A DNA stretch of 64,000 bases from Liopterus haemorrhoidalis (GCA_963971575.1 OZ020611.1:180546071-180610070), one strand, 5' to 3'; numbered from the stretch's first letter, positions 1 through 12,780 are shown. The notes: generated from the sequence alone by a model not told the origin. A program made the numbers and translations.

Positions 1-319
1 AATTATCGGAAAAAAGTAGTTTTCAGCATCATTGTAAAAAATCTGTATCTTATATAATAATGCATGTCACGGTTGGCTGATTTATTTAAAATATATTGGT
101 ATTGGTGTTACTTCATTTGAATTTACTCTGCACATCCCTCAAAACCCAAGGTCTCGTACATAATGAATTCAAAATCTGCGAACGGTTGGAATATGAACTC
201 TTCAGTTTGCTAACTGTTTGCACCGATTCTTAGGGTAGATTTAAGGGTTCTTCTAATAAATTAACTTAATTAAATTACTCTATAATAATGCTACTTGCAA
301 GGTACTACACAGAGGACAC

Positions 320-870
320 GTGCGAGAAAGCATCCAGGAACTGTCAGGGATCAAACAAGGTTGTGTCTTATCCCCTCTACTATTTAACGTAGTATTAGAT
401 TACGTTCTGACCAGAACCGTAACTAGCTTTTTCTGGGCTCTGTGCATGGTTGCACAAATGTGTTTTCTACAGTCTTATTTGGCCCCCCATTGACGATTTT
501 TCGGGCCTTCTTTCGACTTGGGCCCTGTGCCTGTGCACATGTTGCAACTTTTTTAGTTACGACCTGTCTAGTTACGGCACTGGTTCTGACATCAGTTAAC
601 ATTTCCCCCAATGATATAGTGTGGGACTTCACTAACAGACCTGGACTATGCGGACGATATTTGTTTCCTTTCGCACATATATATTGATATAAAGAACACT
701 TTATAACAAGCCCAGGAAAAAGTCTCTAAAGTAGACCTCTCAATTAACGTTAAGCAGACCAAAGAAATGCGCATTGGCACCAACAACCCCAATAAACTTA
801 CTATCCAAGAAACAGAAATTGAACAAATTCAAGAGTTCTGCTATCTTGGTTGAATGATGTCGACCAATCA
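320..870 (+). pseudogene. RTE-type non-LTR reverse transcriptase relic
   Basis: The + strand encodes pieces of an RTE-like reverse transcriptase in shifting frames. Around 320-410 it reads VRESIQELSGIKQGCVLSP followed by LLFNVVLDYV, the motif-B block. Around 640-670 it reads DLDYADDICFLS, with the catalytic YADD intact, and at 715-855 it reads KVDLSINVKQTKEMRIGT and then EIEQIQEFCYLG, the thumb-side block. Both ends of the element are missing and there are frameshifts and stops, so it is dead. A hAT MITE (412-582) splits it. Family assignment rests on motif order and wording and is moderately secure. Confidence 0.75.
412..582. mobile_element. hAT MITE inserted in the RTE relic
   Basis: 171 bp. 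It starts CAGAACCGTAACTAG and ends with the inverted counterpart CTAGTTACGGCACTG, and is flanked on both sides by the 8-bp duplication GTTCTGAC (404-411 and 583-590). The CAG start and 8-bp duplication are the hAT signature. It has no coding capacity. It sits between two reverse transcriptase blocks, so it arrived after the retrotransposon. Confidence 0.85.
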
Positions 871-1412
871 AAATGAAAGACAATGGCCAACAATACCGGC
901 AGATGGCAAAGCTTTCAGATGGAGGCCCTGTGCTCCTCACAGAAATTCTGGGAACCCATTTATATATTAGTTAAAATAAACATTTTAAATAACCTACTTT
1001 AATTAAAGATTACGGTTTACTATTTATATGGTCACTAGACTTATAATTGTGACTATACAAATAATCCAAATTCAAGACACAAATTCCCAAACACTCTAAT
1101 ATCTAAGAGGCTCGTTTCGCATGACCTTCAATCTTGATTCACACTAATTAGTCTACTCAATACAAATCTGTCTCTACCGTCTCCAAATACCACTTGTCTC
1201 TCAGAAGTTTTTATGAATATCTTCTCTTTAGCTGGACACTGCACTAATTTATTTACGGAATTACATTATTCCTATTTCCTGACTTTACCGATGGACAAAA
1301 CCTGACTTCCTTTAACCAGGTGTTGACTGATTTCATTGAACTTCCCCGAGATCTAACATTGCCCAACTGAAAAATATAAACTTACACCCAGTGACTTGTC
1401 CAGCTTATATAT
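871..1412. other. No gene recognised
   Basis: A+T-rich sequence with no frame or repeat boundary that I can name. Confidence 0.4.
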
Positions 1413-1766
1413 CAGTGGTTCGCAAACCGTGGGTCCCGACCCCCAGAGGGGTCGCCAAATTCGAAGAAATTTATATGACCTTAAAAAATATAAGGCTTTT
1501 CTTCAATAAGTACAAGGTACCAGTAAAATAGTGATGTGAAATTTTATTCTTTATAAAAATAGAACTATATTTTTTACGAAAACAATTTTCTGTATTAAAC
1601 TCTCTTTAAACACTCTTTTAAAAACACCCTGTAAGTGCATCTCCCAGAAAGAATTTCACTTTAACTACGTTGACGATTAAAAAAACGTCTATTGTCTATC
1701 CAGGGGTCGCGACAAAATTTTACACAAAATGGGGGGTCGGAAATGAAAATAGTTTGCGCACCACTG
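1413..1766. mobile_element. hAT MITE (CAGTGGTTCGCAAAC type)
   Basis: 354 bp. The left end CAGTGGTTCGCAAACC and the right end TTTGCGCACCACTG are inverted copies, each followed inward by a GACCCC/GGGGTC block. A perfect 8-bp duplication TTATATAT flanks it (1405-1412 and 1767-1774). The TIR wording is that of a widespread hAT MITE type. Non-coding. Confidence 0.85.
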
Positions 1767-2007
1767 TTATATATCACAAAACTTAAATAACATATATAGC
1801 TAATAACACTAGTTAACCAGTTTTTGGTCTCATGGATAAAAATGGCTGTTTCATGCCTTATATTGTGTACTTATGATGAATCTGGACTTTATATTTTCCA
1901 TTACGCAACATTTAAGAGAAAAATAAAAACACTAGGATAAAAAAAATATATATATAAACTTTTGTACTTTTGAAATTTTTTGTAAAAGTTATGACAAATG
2001 AACAAGT
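1767..2007. other. No gene recognised
   Basis: A+T-rich spacer after the MITE's target duplication, with a short (TA)-rich run near 1943. Confidence 0.35.
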
Positions 2008-2410
2008 ATGGAGAAAGCTTTGCATATGCTAGAAGTCAATTCCCAAAACTTAGTGATACAAAGGTTAAGAGGAAATATTTGTTGGACTTCAAATCAGAAA
2101 ATTTTTCGAAAAGACGAAATCTTTGACCCAAAGTTAAGTAATGTGAAACTTGCGGCCTGGAAGTCAAGTAAATCAATGGTGAAAGGTTTGCTGCGTATCA
2201 AAACTAGGTACAAGAACTATTACACAGCTATCAAAAGTTAGGATGCCGAACGTCCCTAAAATACACTTTCTACTTTCCCATCTGGATTTCTTCCCACAAA
2301 CTTAAAGGCTGTAAGTGACAGCAAGGGGAGAGGTTCCATCAGGACATTCACACCATGGAGGAGCGATATCAAAGAAGATGTGATTGTAGCATGATAGGTA
2401 ACTATTGTTT
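2008..2410 (+). pseudogene. Fragment of a transposon-associated arthropod protein
   Basis: A 77-codon frame (2008-2241) has a block FDPKLSNVKLAAWKSSKSMV followed by a basic stretch. After a frame change near 2245 the sequence reads KIHFLLSHLDFF, and after another it reads ERFHQDIHTMEERYQRR and then SMIGNYC (to about 2406). This order (a W-centred block, then HFL.SHLDFFP, then GERFHQD..ME.RYQ.R) matches a family I know only as uncharacterised proteins repeated many times in arthropod genomes, probably transposon derived. At least two frameshifts, and the 5' part is missing. No function is assigned. Confidence 0.55.
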
Positions 2411-3652
2411 GATTGGTTTTTGTTAAGAAAAGATGACACTTTTCATGAGAGGAAAACGTAACTGCGAGTTCAAAAGGCTTTACCGAAGTCTGTGTGTAAT
2501 ATTTATGTGATGGACTACTGCTTGTGTAAAATCCATTAACTGTTAATTTAACAGTTTGTTTATTTAGTTCAAAAATTCTCCAATTTTTTGTTCGTTCACT
2601 GGAATATTTAATAAAATTGGTTTTCCACTTTTATGATTTTTTTGATTTTTTCTTTTTTTTATTATATTTTTTGGTTTGTTACAGTGTTTATTGTAACAGT
2701 AATTATTCTTGTGTGTGAATTTTACAGTTACAAGGTTTAATGACTTTTACTGTTCTAGAAGAATATAAGTTTCAACAAGCTCAAATACTGTGAGAAGTGC
2801 TAAAATCACGTATATGTGGATAAAAATTATACTCCTTTGTCACACAAAAACGTTACGTATTACATGATTTCTAAGGTCATTAATCAGCAGGGTCTATTTA
2901 GTTTAGATCATTTAGGTACTTTTGTCTCTGTGACAGACAAAAACCTGAAATTTGTTAACTAGTATAATTTAAATAGTATAATCCCCCTAGAAAAATAACC
3001 TAAACTAATGTTTTCATGACAGAGATTAATTATTTTGCACGTATGGTCTGAAGAGATCTTATAACTATTTGACATAAGAAAATATAGGATTTACGATTTC
3101 CGGTCCTAGTTATAATATTAGGGTTTCACAATATACCAATAAACAAGTCTGTAGTTCACTTTTTGAGAAATAAATTATTTTCTATCATTTAATATTATTT
3201 AATATTTTACTCCAATTATGTTATTATATTGAATTTAGTTATAAAACTTAACATCCTTTGCATCATAGCCAGGATGGTATTGAATAGCTACGTCTATTAC
3301 CAGAAATTCTGTAAAGGGTCTGGCAAAATAAATTCAATACACAATTGCACTGGATCCATCATTGACAGTTTGAGGGACTGAAAGGCGACCATAAAAAGTA
3401 TGATACTAGAAAAAGGAAGATCAAAAATAATGAAAAATTTTGCTTTAAATATTTAAATTTTTACATTTAATTCTTTCAGCCTATTTATTTTCCAAATTAT
3501 TTATTTTTGACTTATGGGGCAATTCTTCTGAATAACTTTACGCCTTAAATATCTTTAACTAAGAAATTTAAAGAAATATTATGGAAATATTAAAGAATGG
3601 TAGAAATAGCATTATTTTCTGAAATGACATATTTTAATTTTAACCTTTAAAC
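2411..3652. other. No gene recognised
   Basis: A+T-rich, with homopolymer T runs (2628-2665). No convincing frame on either strand. Confidence 0.4.
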
Positions 3653-4159
3653 CAGGGCTTCGAACCGAAAATGAACCGAAAACCGAAAAAAAAAAACGTT
3701 ATTTTTGTCAGAACGAAAACCGGAGCTGAACCGAAAAAATAATATAGGTTTATTTCGGTTCAGATAATGTTTATGGGAGTGAAAATACAAAACCAAAATA
3801 CAAAATACATTTTATTTAAGATTATCTTTTAAACTCATGAGCAGAAAAAAATCGCAATTTTTTAACTGATAAATAAAAAAAAATCTATTACTGCAGGGGG
3901 GGGGGGCACACCCAGACCCTGGCAGCGGTCTTGGTATGATTATTACAAAATAAGGAATAAAATGTTCTCCTAAATTATAGTAAAAAATAAATTTATAATA
4001 CAAATAAAAGCATTTAAAAATTTATCACTCGGAACTGAACCGAAAACCGAAAAAAACCGTTATTTTTGCCGAAACGAAAACCTGAACCGAACTGATATAT
4101 ATTTTTTAATTGAACCGGAACAAAAACCGAAACGAAAAAAATAACGGTTCGAAGCCCTG
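3653..4159. mobile_element. hAT MITE with GAACCGAAAA subterminal repeats
   Basis: 507 bp. Both termini read CAGGGCTTCGAACCG (inverted) and a perfect 8-bp duplication CTTTAAAC flanks the element (3645-3652 and 4160-4167). Next to each end are several degenerate GAACCGAAAACCGAAA units. A run of nine or so G at about 3897 lies in the centre. The 63-codon frame on the minus strand (3812-4003) looks like a chance frame. Confidence 0.85.
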
Positions 4160-4167
4160 CTTTAAAC

Positions 4168-6570
4168 ATTGAACATTTAAATGAATGAGTAGAATCGCCT
4201 CATTAGTATATTTATTTTAAATCTACCAAAAAGGTATGTGTGTGCAACAGTTCACTTTAATGTAGTGGAAAATTGTGATATGGCAACATATGTTAAAAAA
4301 TTAAAAATACATCGTTTTAGATTAATAAAGGGTCGATCATGGGAAAGAGAAACCGGGTTTTTTCTAATAAACTCTAAAATTTTGTACTCGATTTAAGTAT
4401 TTATGTGTTTATAATTGGATTAGTATTACTACTATTATTTTTTGTGTTTGTTTTGGAATATTTAGATAGGTAACATAGGATTTCTATCTATTTTTTATAA
4501 AGGAAAAAAATAAAAATAAAAATCTACCATTAATAGTGTATAATTATAAATTTTGTCATTTGTATTTTAATAAATTTGTATTTTTGGTACATTTGAAAGT
4601 GCAACTTGTAAAATACTAATAAAATATATCGAGTGCAAAAGGGTATCAGCTTGTTATTTCTCCCTCAAATTCAGTGGTAGGTTCTTATCCAGGGTATCAA
4701 TTCCAAATTTTACCGTCCGGCGATAATTGTAGTCAGTCACCATTTCGTAAAGTAGTCAATTTATAGTAATTTTATTTTTCTATAATGGTATCATATTAAA
4801 TTATGTTGGCATCGCAGAAGAAAAAAATATCATTATTAGGTTTTATTTTATATAATTAATTGGTTGTATATACTTAAACAGTAATAAACTCAAAATATAT
4901 AAAAATCCAGTAATCTCAAATATACAAGGTTTAAAAAAAAAAATGCAACAAATTTCCAATCATACACCAGGAACGACCAATCAGAACTAAGCGATCGACA
5001 AAATTACACATATCATCAAGTTCTAGCAAGTTGTATAAGGTATCTAAGGTATATCTAAGCATATGGCAACAAGTCACAAACTCTGTTAGTTATTGACAAC
5101 CCCAGAAGATGTCACTCAAAGATTCAGTCGCTAACATTGAGAGAAAAGTCGCAAACTTTGGTTGGTTACTATTTAGAACTGGCACACAGGGATGCATACA
5201 ATCGGATATTTGAAGTGGTATATCAGCAAACTTGACATTAAATGTAAAATTTACATCATATATTGCAAATGTATTGCATATGGTCTTCACATAAAGATGA
5301 CGTGTAACTGTTGTTTCGTTGGATATATGTAACTGGTTGCAACAATGGATTGCTTCTGATCTAGATATGATCTCTGTAGTTAATATTGTCAGCCATTTTG
5401 TATGATATTAAGTGTTGTGAGAATCTCCGGTGTTGAGAGTTGAAGGGGCCGACCGCGAGGAGAGAAGTGCAGTTCCTAGGTGGTTGTGGGTCTTCATTTC
5501 TCGGCATATTTGCATAAATTTGATTTGCATAATCAATGTTCCTGACACTCGAGCATCATTACCCGATTTAATATTTCGTTAGTGGAGTGATCTCCGCGTT
5601 AAATGAACAGATTAAATTATACACTATAGTTATATATCAAGACTGTTTTCATAAGAACCACATATTAATGCAATTGCGTCTTTGTTTGAAATATCTCCGT
5701 CTATTTTCTGACATAATGACGATGTTAATTAATGGGGTGAAATGAAAGGCTACGTGGGGTGAAATGTAAGGAAACGAACACATGTGGTTGTCGACTCGAG
5801 ATTTGGGAATATTGGGTTAGTAAAGGTAATATTATATCTGCAATTTTACTACAGTAGACTTGTCTCTGAGCTTGATACTCTCCATCATTAGGGATAACCC
5901 CAGAGACTGTAAATTTCTTATACAGAACCAAAAAAAAAAACGTAATTTTTTAGTGTTAGGAACCTACGTCGAAAAATGCTTTACCTACTGGCATTCCATT
6001 ATATTAATAAATTCCACCTTGTACGCCTGTTATTTGAGAAAAGTATCGTTTTTACCCGCAGTAACTATTTGTGAACTACTACCAAATGAGAATACATTTT
6101 GAATGGCGATGGTAAATAGTGGATATTCCCTCCGGGCATGTATCCATAACTAGATCAAAGTGATGAACGAAACTTTACGATACGTGGATGGAACTAGCAA
6201 GAAATAACACGTTCAAACTTGGATAACGTGGTGGAACAAATAAATGTTTAGCTTCTATCAAAAAATAGTGTTCCCGCTCCTTTTGGGATAAAAAAGCTTT
6301 ATTTTAGCTCAGCATCCCTTGATTTACTAGTAATCTAGACTACTGGTAATATAATTTTAAAACTAAAGAAGTTTTATAAATTTTTGCGGATTCCTTATAA
6401 ACACCCTGGCTTAAAAATCACTACTCTATTTGATCGATAGATTCACCAACTGTCAATATATTTTCACTTAACACCAGTCGAGATAAACTAAACTATCGAA
6501 ATAAAGAGAATAATTGGTCAAGGATGGGTAGTTCTTTAATTGGAATGGATAAAACTTTTTTTCTATAAAA
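4168..6570. other. No gene recognised
   Basis: A+T-rich. A locally G+C-richer patch at about 5410-5500 has no frame or repeat match I can name. Small frames at 5090-5290, 5725-5931 and 5860-6102 show no family motif. Confidence 0.4.
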
Positions 6571-6765
6571 GTGTTTTTAGTTATAAAATATGGAGCGGAA
6601 ACTTTCATATTAACATCGGTAGAGAAACTTAGTGTCACACAAAGAACTAGAGGACGCTGCTGTACTAATTTTTCGAATCACAAAATAAATGCAGTAGTGA
6701 GAAAACAAAATGTTGTTGATGGACTGACTCTAGGTAGATTAGAAAAACAGAATGGTATGAACAAG
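6571..6765 (+). pseudogene. RTE-type relic, C-terminal fragment
   Basis: The + frame reads KYGAETFILTSVEKLSVTQR, which fits the conserved 'YGAE(T/S)W.LT......V.QR' block after the RTE reverse transcriptase domain. The rest of the frame (to 6786) is degenerate. No termini seen. The short match makes this a moderate call. Confidence 0.5.
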
Positions 6766-6789
6766 GAAAATCCTGCAGCAAAATAAAAG

Positions 6790-9139
6790 CCCTGGCGATG
6801 AACCATATCAAATGGCGACATTTCATTTGCTTCAACTGAGAAGTTGCAGGACTTAAAGTTTGTTCGCAGAAAGCATGAAGTGGGAAACAACACTTCTGTG
6901 TTGTTTGGAAGTGAAGTTATGTTTGGAAGTGAAGTCAGTTCATAGGCTTAGCCTGCTCATTCATGTTTCATTAGAATATTAATAAATAAATGCATCTTAG
7001 GCAAAGTACTGTATTTCGTTATCAGCTTGGGTGTAATAGAACGCCTAGATTTAACCATTAAACTAAATGTCACTAACTGACGACGTCATTTCTAGTGTTT
7101 GCATCTTCTCCATACACTGGGTGAATAGAGCTAAATGTTAGCCCTATTACACGTTCCCACTCATAAACTGCAAGTATAATGCGTGATATTTACATCATAC
7201 GGAATACTCTCAATATTCCAGGACAATAATGGGAAGAACGACAAGAATAATCGAAAAATAGGGTTAATCTGAATTTTTAATTTTTATTTCATTTTTAAAT
7301 ACTGTTATAAATTTTTAATTCATACTGTTATGTTACATATTTAGTTCATATTATTTATTATGAAAATTACTGTTATTTGTTTGTTTTTGAGAATCTTTTA
7401 ACGATTTTTGCATACCAGTAACGAGTTTCAGAATTATTATGTCTATAGAAAGTTGTTAAATAATAGCATCTTGTATGAACTCCAATAAAGTGATAAAGTA
7501 TCAACAGAACTCTGTGCCGTGCTGTGATTAATGCAATTGATAGTTTCTTCTTCACTTGCATCCTCGTCCTCTTCTGGTTAATTGACAGTAGAAACGATAT
7601 CTGCATCTCATATATTGAAACCCCGGAGCATTAAAATCACGTTCTAACTACTCCTATATGTTTTCTTTATCTGACAGTTTATAACAAATACATAACATAG
7701 TTATAGCATAAAAATCATAATGATCTCTTTGTTTTGTTTGTTACAAACAAATGTTCAAAGTAGTACAACGTTTTTTGAAATCTTATGCATAAGTTCATGC
7801 ACTATGTTATACAGCTATTATACACAAGACTTAAGTGGTATTCGAGAAACGAGCACTCGATTACCATGTGGCGAAACAGTAAACGGTATCGATAAAGAAT
7901 CCAGGCAGAAGACATATGTCAAGTGAGTGCAGAATCAGCAACCAATTTCCGGAGAATAACTGTTAATTAATTGATGATAGCTAGATTGAGAATATCTAAT
8001 CATCTTGAATGATTAGATAACGGAATCAAAAGAAAAGAGAGTGTGTAAATTTTAAAACATTCTAGACAAGTATATTTATTGTTTGAATTTCTTTTGTTAT
8101 ATTAAAAAGAGAAGATTAAATTTTCCCGCAGCCAACTTTGAAAAACAATACCCGACATAATTACGATGACATATATTTTCCCACCCTTGTAATTTTTTTG
8201 TTTCCTCCATTTTCATCTTGAAAAATGGTTCTTGACAATCCCCTCTAGTGGAATTCTGTTGAATGCGTCCCTGTTAAAAATTAATAATTCATTATATTTC
8301 TAGGTTGCGTTTGAAAGATTACTTGAATAAAAATGTCGTATTTTGTGTATATTGTCAGCTGTGGACCACCTCGCGCTACCTACTTGCTGTGCAAAGAGGC
8401 CATTTGTAAGCTTATAACACATAGCAGCTCTGGCTTATTAGACCGTCCGACTCCAATATACCAGTTTTGTTGCTGCCCATAAAATATCTTTTATTCAAGA
8501 GCCAAAGGTTCATATTACATGATTAGTTTTTGCCTCTTCTCTGCTGCGTGCTTGGTCGCTTCTATGAATTCCGCGGAATACTCTCTCTACACTTGTTACA
8601 AAATAATTTTAAATACTGTAATGCGACAATTGCAGATATTTTATAGTTTTCTTTACATGGGGAGGGAGATATTTAAAGTTTTTATTGGTGGACATCTAAC
8701 TAAATAGTTTAAATAGTTAAAATAAAATCAGAAGCAAATCAATGAAGTTACAAGTTCATTTTAATTTGTTGACTATTGCTATCTTGTGAACGAGCTACGT
8801 TGCTCGAATTTAACAACAATTATTATTTTATAACAGAATGTCAATAAGTGAAGCATTTTATTTATTATTTTTGTTCTACTAGTGAATATCTCAAAATACG
8901 TTGAGCAGCTTACTTATTTTAAATGGGAATACACATTTTTTTCTTAATTATTTGAAGAATTTTGTCTACTACCAGCAATTTGCGCCTCCCACAGTCCAGA
9001 TTTATAACTAGAATATTATTCATTTCAACATGGTTTTTTTTTAATCTAAATCGACCCCAACAGCCATTTTTTCATTTCTCAGTTCTATACACAATAACAT
9101 AGAGGCAAAATCACATTGTTTAGGCTTGTTTTACGATTT
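6790..9139. other. No gene recognised
   Basis: A+T-rich, with only short chance frames (7373-7606, 7720-7926, 8519-8707). A G+C-richer patch near 8350-8450 is unassigned. Confidence 0.4.
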
Positions 9140-10345
9140 GATTTAGTCAATCACTCCATTATAGCAAGCAAATTAAATGACACCGGTATCATGGGTCCAC
9201 CGCAATCGTGGGTCTTATCATTTTTGTCTAATAGAGAATAAGTTGTTTCTATTAGACAAAACCATAATAATTTCAGATCTCACAAGCGACACTGTAACAG
9301 TGGAGTCCCACAAGGTTCTATTCTTGTGGGAAAAACTTCCAGTTTTATTCCTATTATATATAAATGATTTGCCTACATTATTTCCAAATAATGCTGTTTG
9401 TCTATATGCGGTTGCTACTTCTCACTTGCTTCATAATGCAGATGCAACTTCTCTGAATTTTGATGGTAATAGTAACTTGGAATCAATGAGTCAATGGTGC
9501 TATGAAAGAAACTAATTTTAAATACAAAAAAAAGTCATGATCTGCGCTTCCATGGACACAAAAATGCACCTATTAGCAGCCCATAACACTTACAAGGACA
9601 AAAAAGTATTCAGTGTTCCCAATTAACAAAATTTTTAGGTATAATAATAAGTGATAATCTGAGTTGGCAAAATCACGTTAGATATATGCTACCTAAACTT
9701 AGAAAATCTTGTTTTATATTAAAAAAGTTTAAAGATATGGTTTCTTCTGATATACTTAGAACTACTTACTTCGGAACTTAGGGAAGTTCCTCTGAATCGT
9801 CAAAGGTTTTTGTAGTTCAAAAACGTGCTATTCGCATAATAGCTGGTGTCCCCTTTAGATCATATTGCATATCCCTTTTTCCTGTTTTGTCTATATTAAC
9901 TCTTCCATCTGTTTATATATTAGAAGCCGTAATGTTTGTTAAAAATAATCCGCACCTTTTCGCTACCAATTCTGATTTTCATTCTTATCATACCCGCAGT
10001 AAACACTCAATTGTATGTCTGCTTTGTACAGTAAAAGTCCTCACTACATGGCTTTACATTATTTAACTCTGTACCACCTACATTAGAATCTATAACGTCC
10101 AGTAGAGCATTTAAATTTAAATTTAGACATTTTTTACTATCCAACTGTTTTTATAGTATACAAGAATATTTACACCATAAGGGCTAATATTGAATTATGT
10201 AATCTCCTAACTGTACTATTTGTTAAATTTATTTTTATTGTTTAATTCATGTGGTTTCAATTTATATTATATGTGTCATCTTGAGTAAACCACAACATTT
10301 ATGTAATGTGTTATTGGTTGAATAAATTTATTATTATTATTATTT
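9140..10345 (+). pseudogene. Jockey/CR1-like non-LTR relic with (ATT)n tail
   Basis: Reading across frames: LVNHSIIASKLND (motif A side, near 9145), SWVLSFLSNRE, SGVPQGSIL (motif B, near 9300), then IIYKNDLPTLF, SQWCYERN, LGI...NLNWQNHVRYMLPKLRKS, and the C-terminal block IRIIAGVPFRSYC followed by FHSYHTRSKHS near 9990. The YADD region is damaged (reads YAVA). The element ends in a (TTA)n tract at 10320-10344, a normal 3' tail for these elements. 5' truncated, with several frameshifts. Confidence 0.75.
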
Positions 10346-10992
10346 GGGGTTTGTCAGGTCTTGACAACCATCCACTAATCTCAAAATTCAGCAACCTTTT
10401 ATTATTATTATTATTTTTATTATTGATAAGTTAGAATGAATAAAACAATAAAGAATATTATTTTAAACATTGTTGTACGTTACAATCTGCTGATGATTCG
10501 GTAGTCTAGAAGGTTCTGAAGTTTAACAATATACGGTCAGAATTTTTGTATTTTTAAATTTAATTTACTATTTATTTGTAGATAAAATATTTTATTTGAC
10601 TCGCATATAATGGCTATATTGCCTCTATTATATGCTTGTGAAATAAACAACTATTATTTTGTATTCAACAATGGAAACAAGTTATAGTCTTACGTCACAA
10701 AATAATGGAAAATATACAAATTAAATTAATATAAATTTGGTTGGTTGCGTAAATATTAGGCGTATAAACCTTTAATATTAGTTCTTCCAAACAATAATGG
10801 TCAATCTACAGAATATAAAATACAAAAACTTATAAAAAACACAATAAATATGGAAAATATATATATTTTTAAAAGAATGTATGACATGAATATTTTATAA
10901 ATAAACAAACACCTTTATGATTTTACAAAAATTGAATGGAATTTATGTACAGTAATTATAAATCTTGATTAAATGAGTTACGTCCGTAAGTT
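10346..10992. other. No gene recognised
   Basis: A+T-rich with a second short ATT tract (10399-10425). Nothing else assignable. Confidence 0.4.
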
Positions 10993-10998
10993 AGTAAT

Positions 10999-11321
10999 TA
11001 TAGTTGAAGGTAATGGGATTCGGACCAGTCAGAAAATAAAAACAAATTTATTAACTTCGCTAACGTTTCGATTTAATTTAAATCTTCATCAGAGCTACAA
11101 AGATATATAGAAATATAAAATTATTAAATTAGTAAGTTTACATGTATAAAATTTGAACACTATCATAATTTTATACATGTAAACTTACCAATTTAATAAT
11201 TTTATATTTCTATATATCTTTGTAGCTCTGATGAAGATTTAAATTAAATCGAAATGTTAGCGAAGTTAATAAATTTGTTTTTATTTTCTGACTGGTCCGA
11301 ATCCCATTACCTTCAACTATA
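10999..11321. repeat. Near-perfect foldback (inverted duplication)
   Basis: Two arms of about 154 bp are reverse complements with only about two visible mismatches, separated by about 14 bp near 11153-11166. A direct repeat AGTAATTAT lies at each edge (10993-11001, overlapping the arm end, and 11322-11330) and looks like a target duplication. Each arm contains a CTGATGA...GAAA stretch with a small internal stem (right arm about 11228-11254), wording I associate with 3' regions of Penelope-like elements. That attribution is an inference. No coding capacity. Confidence 0.8.
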
Positions 11322-11330
11322 AGTAATTAT

Positions 11331-12424
11331 AAAGACATACATTCATAGGGAAGACCTTGGCCAGCCATAGATGTGTGTCTACTTCTCGAATATCTTTAGC
11401 TCCTTATCTGTTGTCTCTTGTGGCCACGCATCGTAGCCATATAATTAAATTATAGCAGCGAAAAATTCTAGTTCAGTAGCTCAGAGTGACTCTTCATTTG
11501 CACTGTATTCTTCTCAAACCATCAAATTCAGCTAAAGCTTTTCCGATTTGATAGTATTTGTTTTTCGACATTTGTTTCGACATTTGTTTTTTTTATGGCT
11601 GCTTATTATTAATTTTATTTGGCGATTTCCTAAATAATTACATCTAGATTTGAAAAATATTCTGTTCTGGAAAACAAAGATGAAACAAGACTAGGGTTGA
11701 AACTGTATAAAATCATAATGGACTTAGCTCCATTGTTTTTTAATCTTTCGGCAGAAACTACCCCTAATTCAATCTCTCCCTTTATTCAACACATATAATT
11801 AAATACAACAGAAATAACGCATTAAACATAATTGAATAGATGAGAAAAATTGATGTAAAAGGTAATTAACTTATAGGTCTCCGTTGATTGTTTAGGGCTA
11901 GGGTAGTATCGTGCCTAGATTTAGTGGCGGTTTAGATGCAGGCAGACCCTTCCTGTCAAGGGGCCCTTTCTTTACTGCAATCTGATTGAAATAAATTACT
12001 TAGAGTTATTTACGATTTTTGATAGTAACTTTTTAATTTCACTTAACTTTAAAAATAATTTTAATTGCAAGATAGGAAATGAATTTCCTGAACCAGGGTG
12101 GACGAAAAGTATTTGAATTAATGTATTTACACCCTTCGGGGTCTGTAAATTTTATATTCCGGGCGCGGAATAGAAATAAGAAGTCCATTGTGCCCATAAT
12201 AGCGAATTATACGCTGGGACGTATGACGTCATTTATGCGATCGGTAAATTTAAAATTGTTTCTTTGTTTCTGTCTACTCTGAAATTTGACATATAAAATA
12301 TAAATTTTCAAAATATTATTATGTATTAAATAATTTAATATTATATAATATTATTTTAAATTATGTTAATTCGTATTTTGTTAAACCTTATCAGCAGACA
12401 AAAATATAATACGCAATTAAAAAT
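11331..12424. other. No gene recognised
   Basis: A+T-rich. At 11925-11990 a G+C-richer patch (GTGGCGGTTTAGATGCAGG, then GGGGCCC) resembles one end of a hAT MITE, but no partner end was found. Confidence 0.35.
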
Positions 12425-12780
12425 TAAGTGGAGCATGAATAAATCTCATGAAAATTTACTAAACACATTCGAAAGAAAAATTCTACGTGGAATATAACCA
12501 CGAGTTATACGAAATATATAATGAGTCGCCACTCACCACCTACATCAAAGCTAAGAGGTTTCGTTGGGCGGGACATGTACAACGAATGGCTCAACAAAGA
12601 ATTCCTAGAACCGTTACAGAAGGTAAAATAAGTGGGAAACGAAGAAGAGGCAGACCGTTAACCAGATGGATAGATGGAGTAGGACAATACCTAAATTCAT
12701 TCAATATCCAGAATTGGAAAACAACAGCTCGAAACAGGGTTTGGAATTGCCTGGAGAAGAATTCTTGAGGAGGCCAAAGA
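12425..12780 (+). pseudogene. Non-LTR retrotransposon C-terminus (RTE/CR1-like)
   Basis: The first part reads WSMNKSHENLLNTFERKILRG (12430-12490, then a stop) and the second YNHELYEIYNES, FRWAGHVQRMAQQRIPR, GKRRRGRPLTRWIDGV and TARNRVWN (12490-12765). This is the typical tail of non-LTR reverse transcriptases: '..RLRWAGHV.RM', 'RGRP..RW.D.V', 'A.DR..W'. A stop at about 12764 is followed by the usual continuation in degraded form, then by a GA-rich tract that looks like the 3' tail. The reverse transcriptase domain itself is absent. Confidence 0.75.

Noticed and set aside
5400..5500. G+C-richer patch as a possible LTR or exon
   Set aside because: No ends, duplication, frame or splice sites could be supported.
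11205..11265. Possible hammerhead ribozyme (CTGATGA ... GAAA with an internal stem) in the foldback arm
   Set aside because: There is an extra A before the internal stem, no suitable cleavage triplet after the third stem, and the flanks do not pair as stem I except with the opposite arm. The core looks like a decayed or coincidental match.
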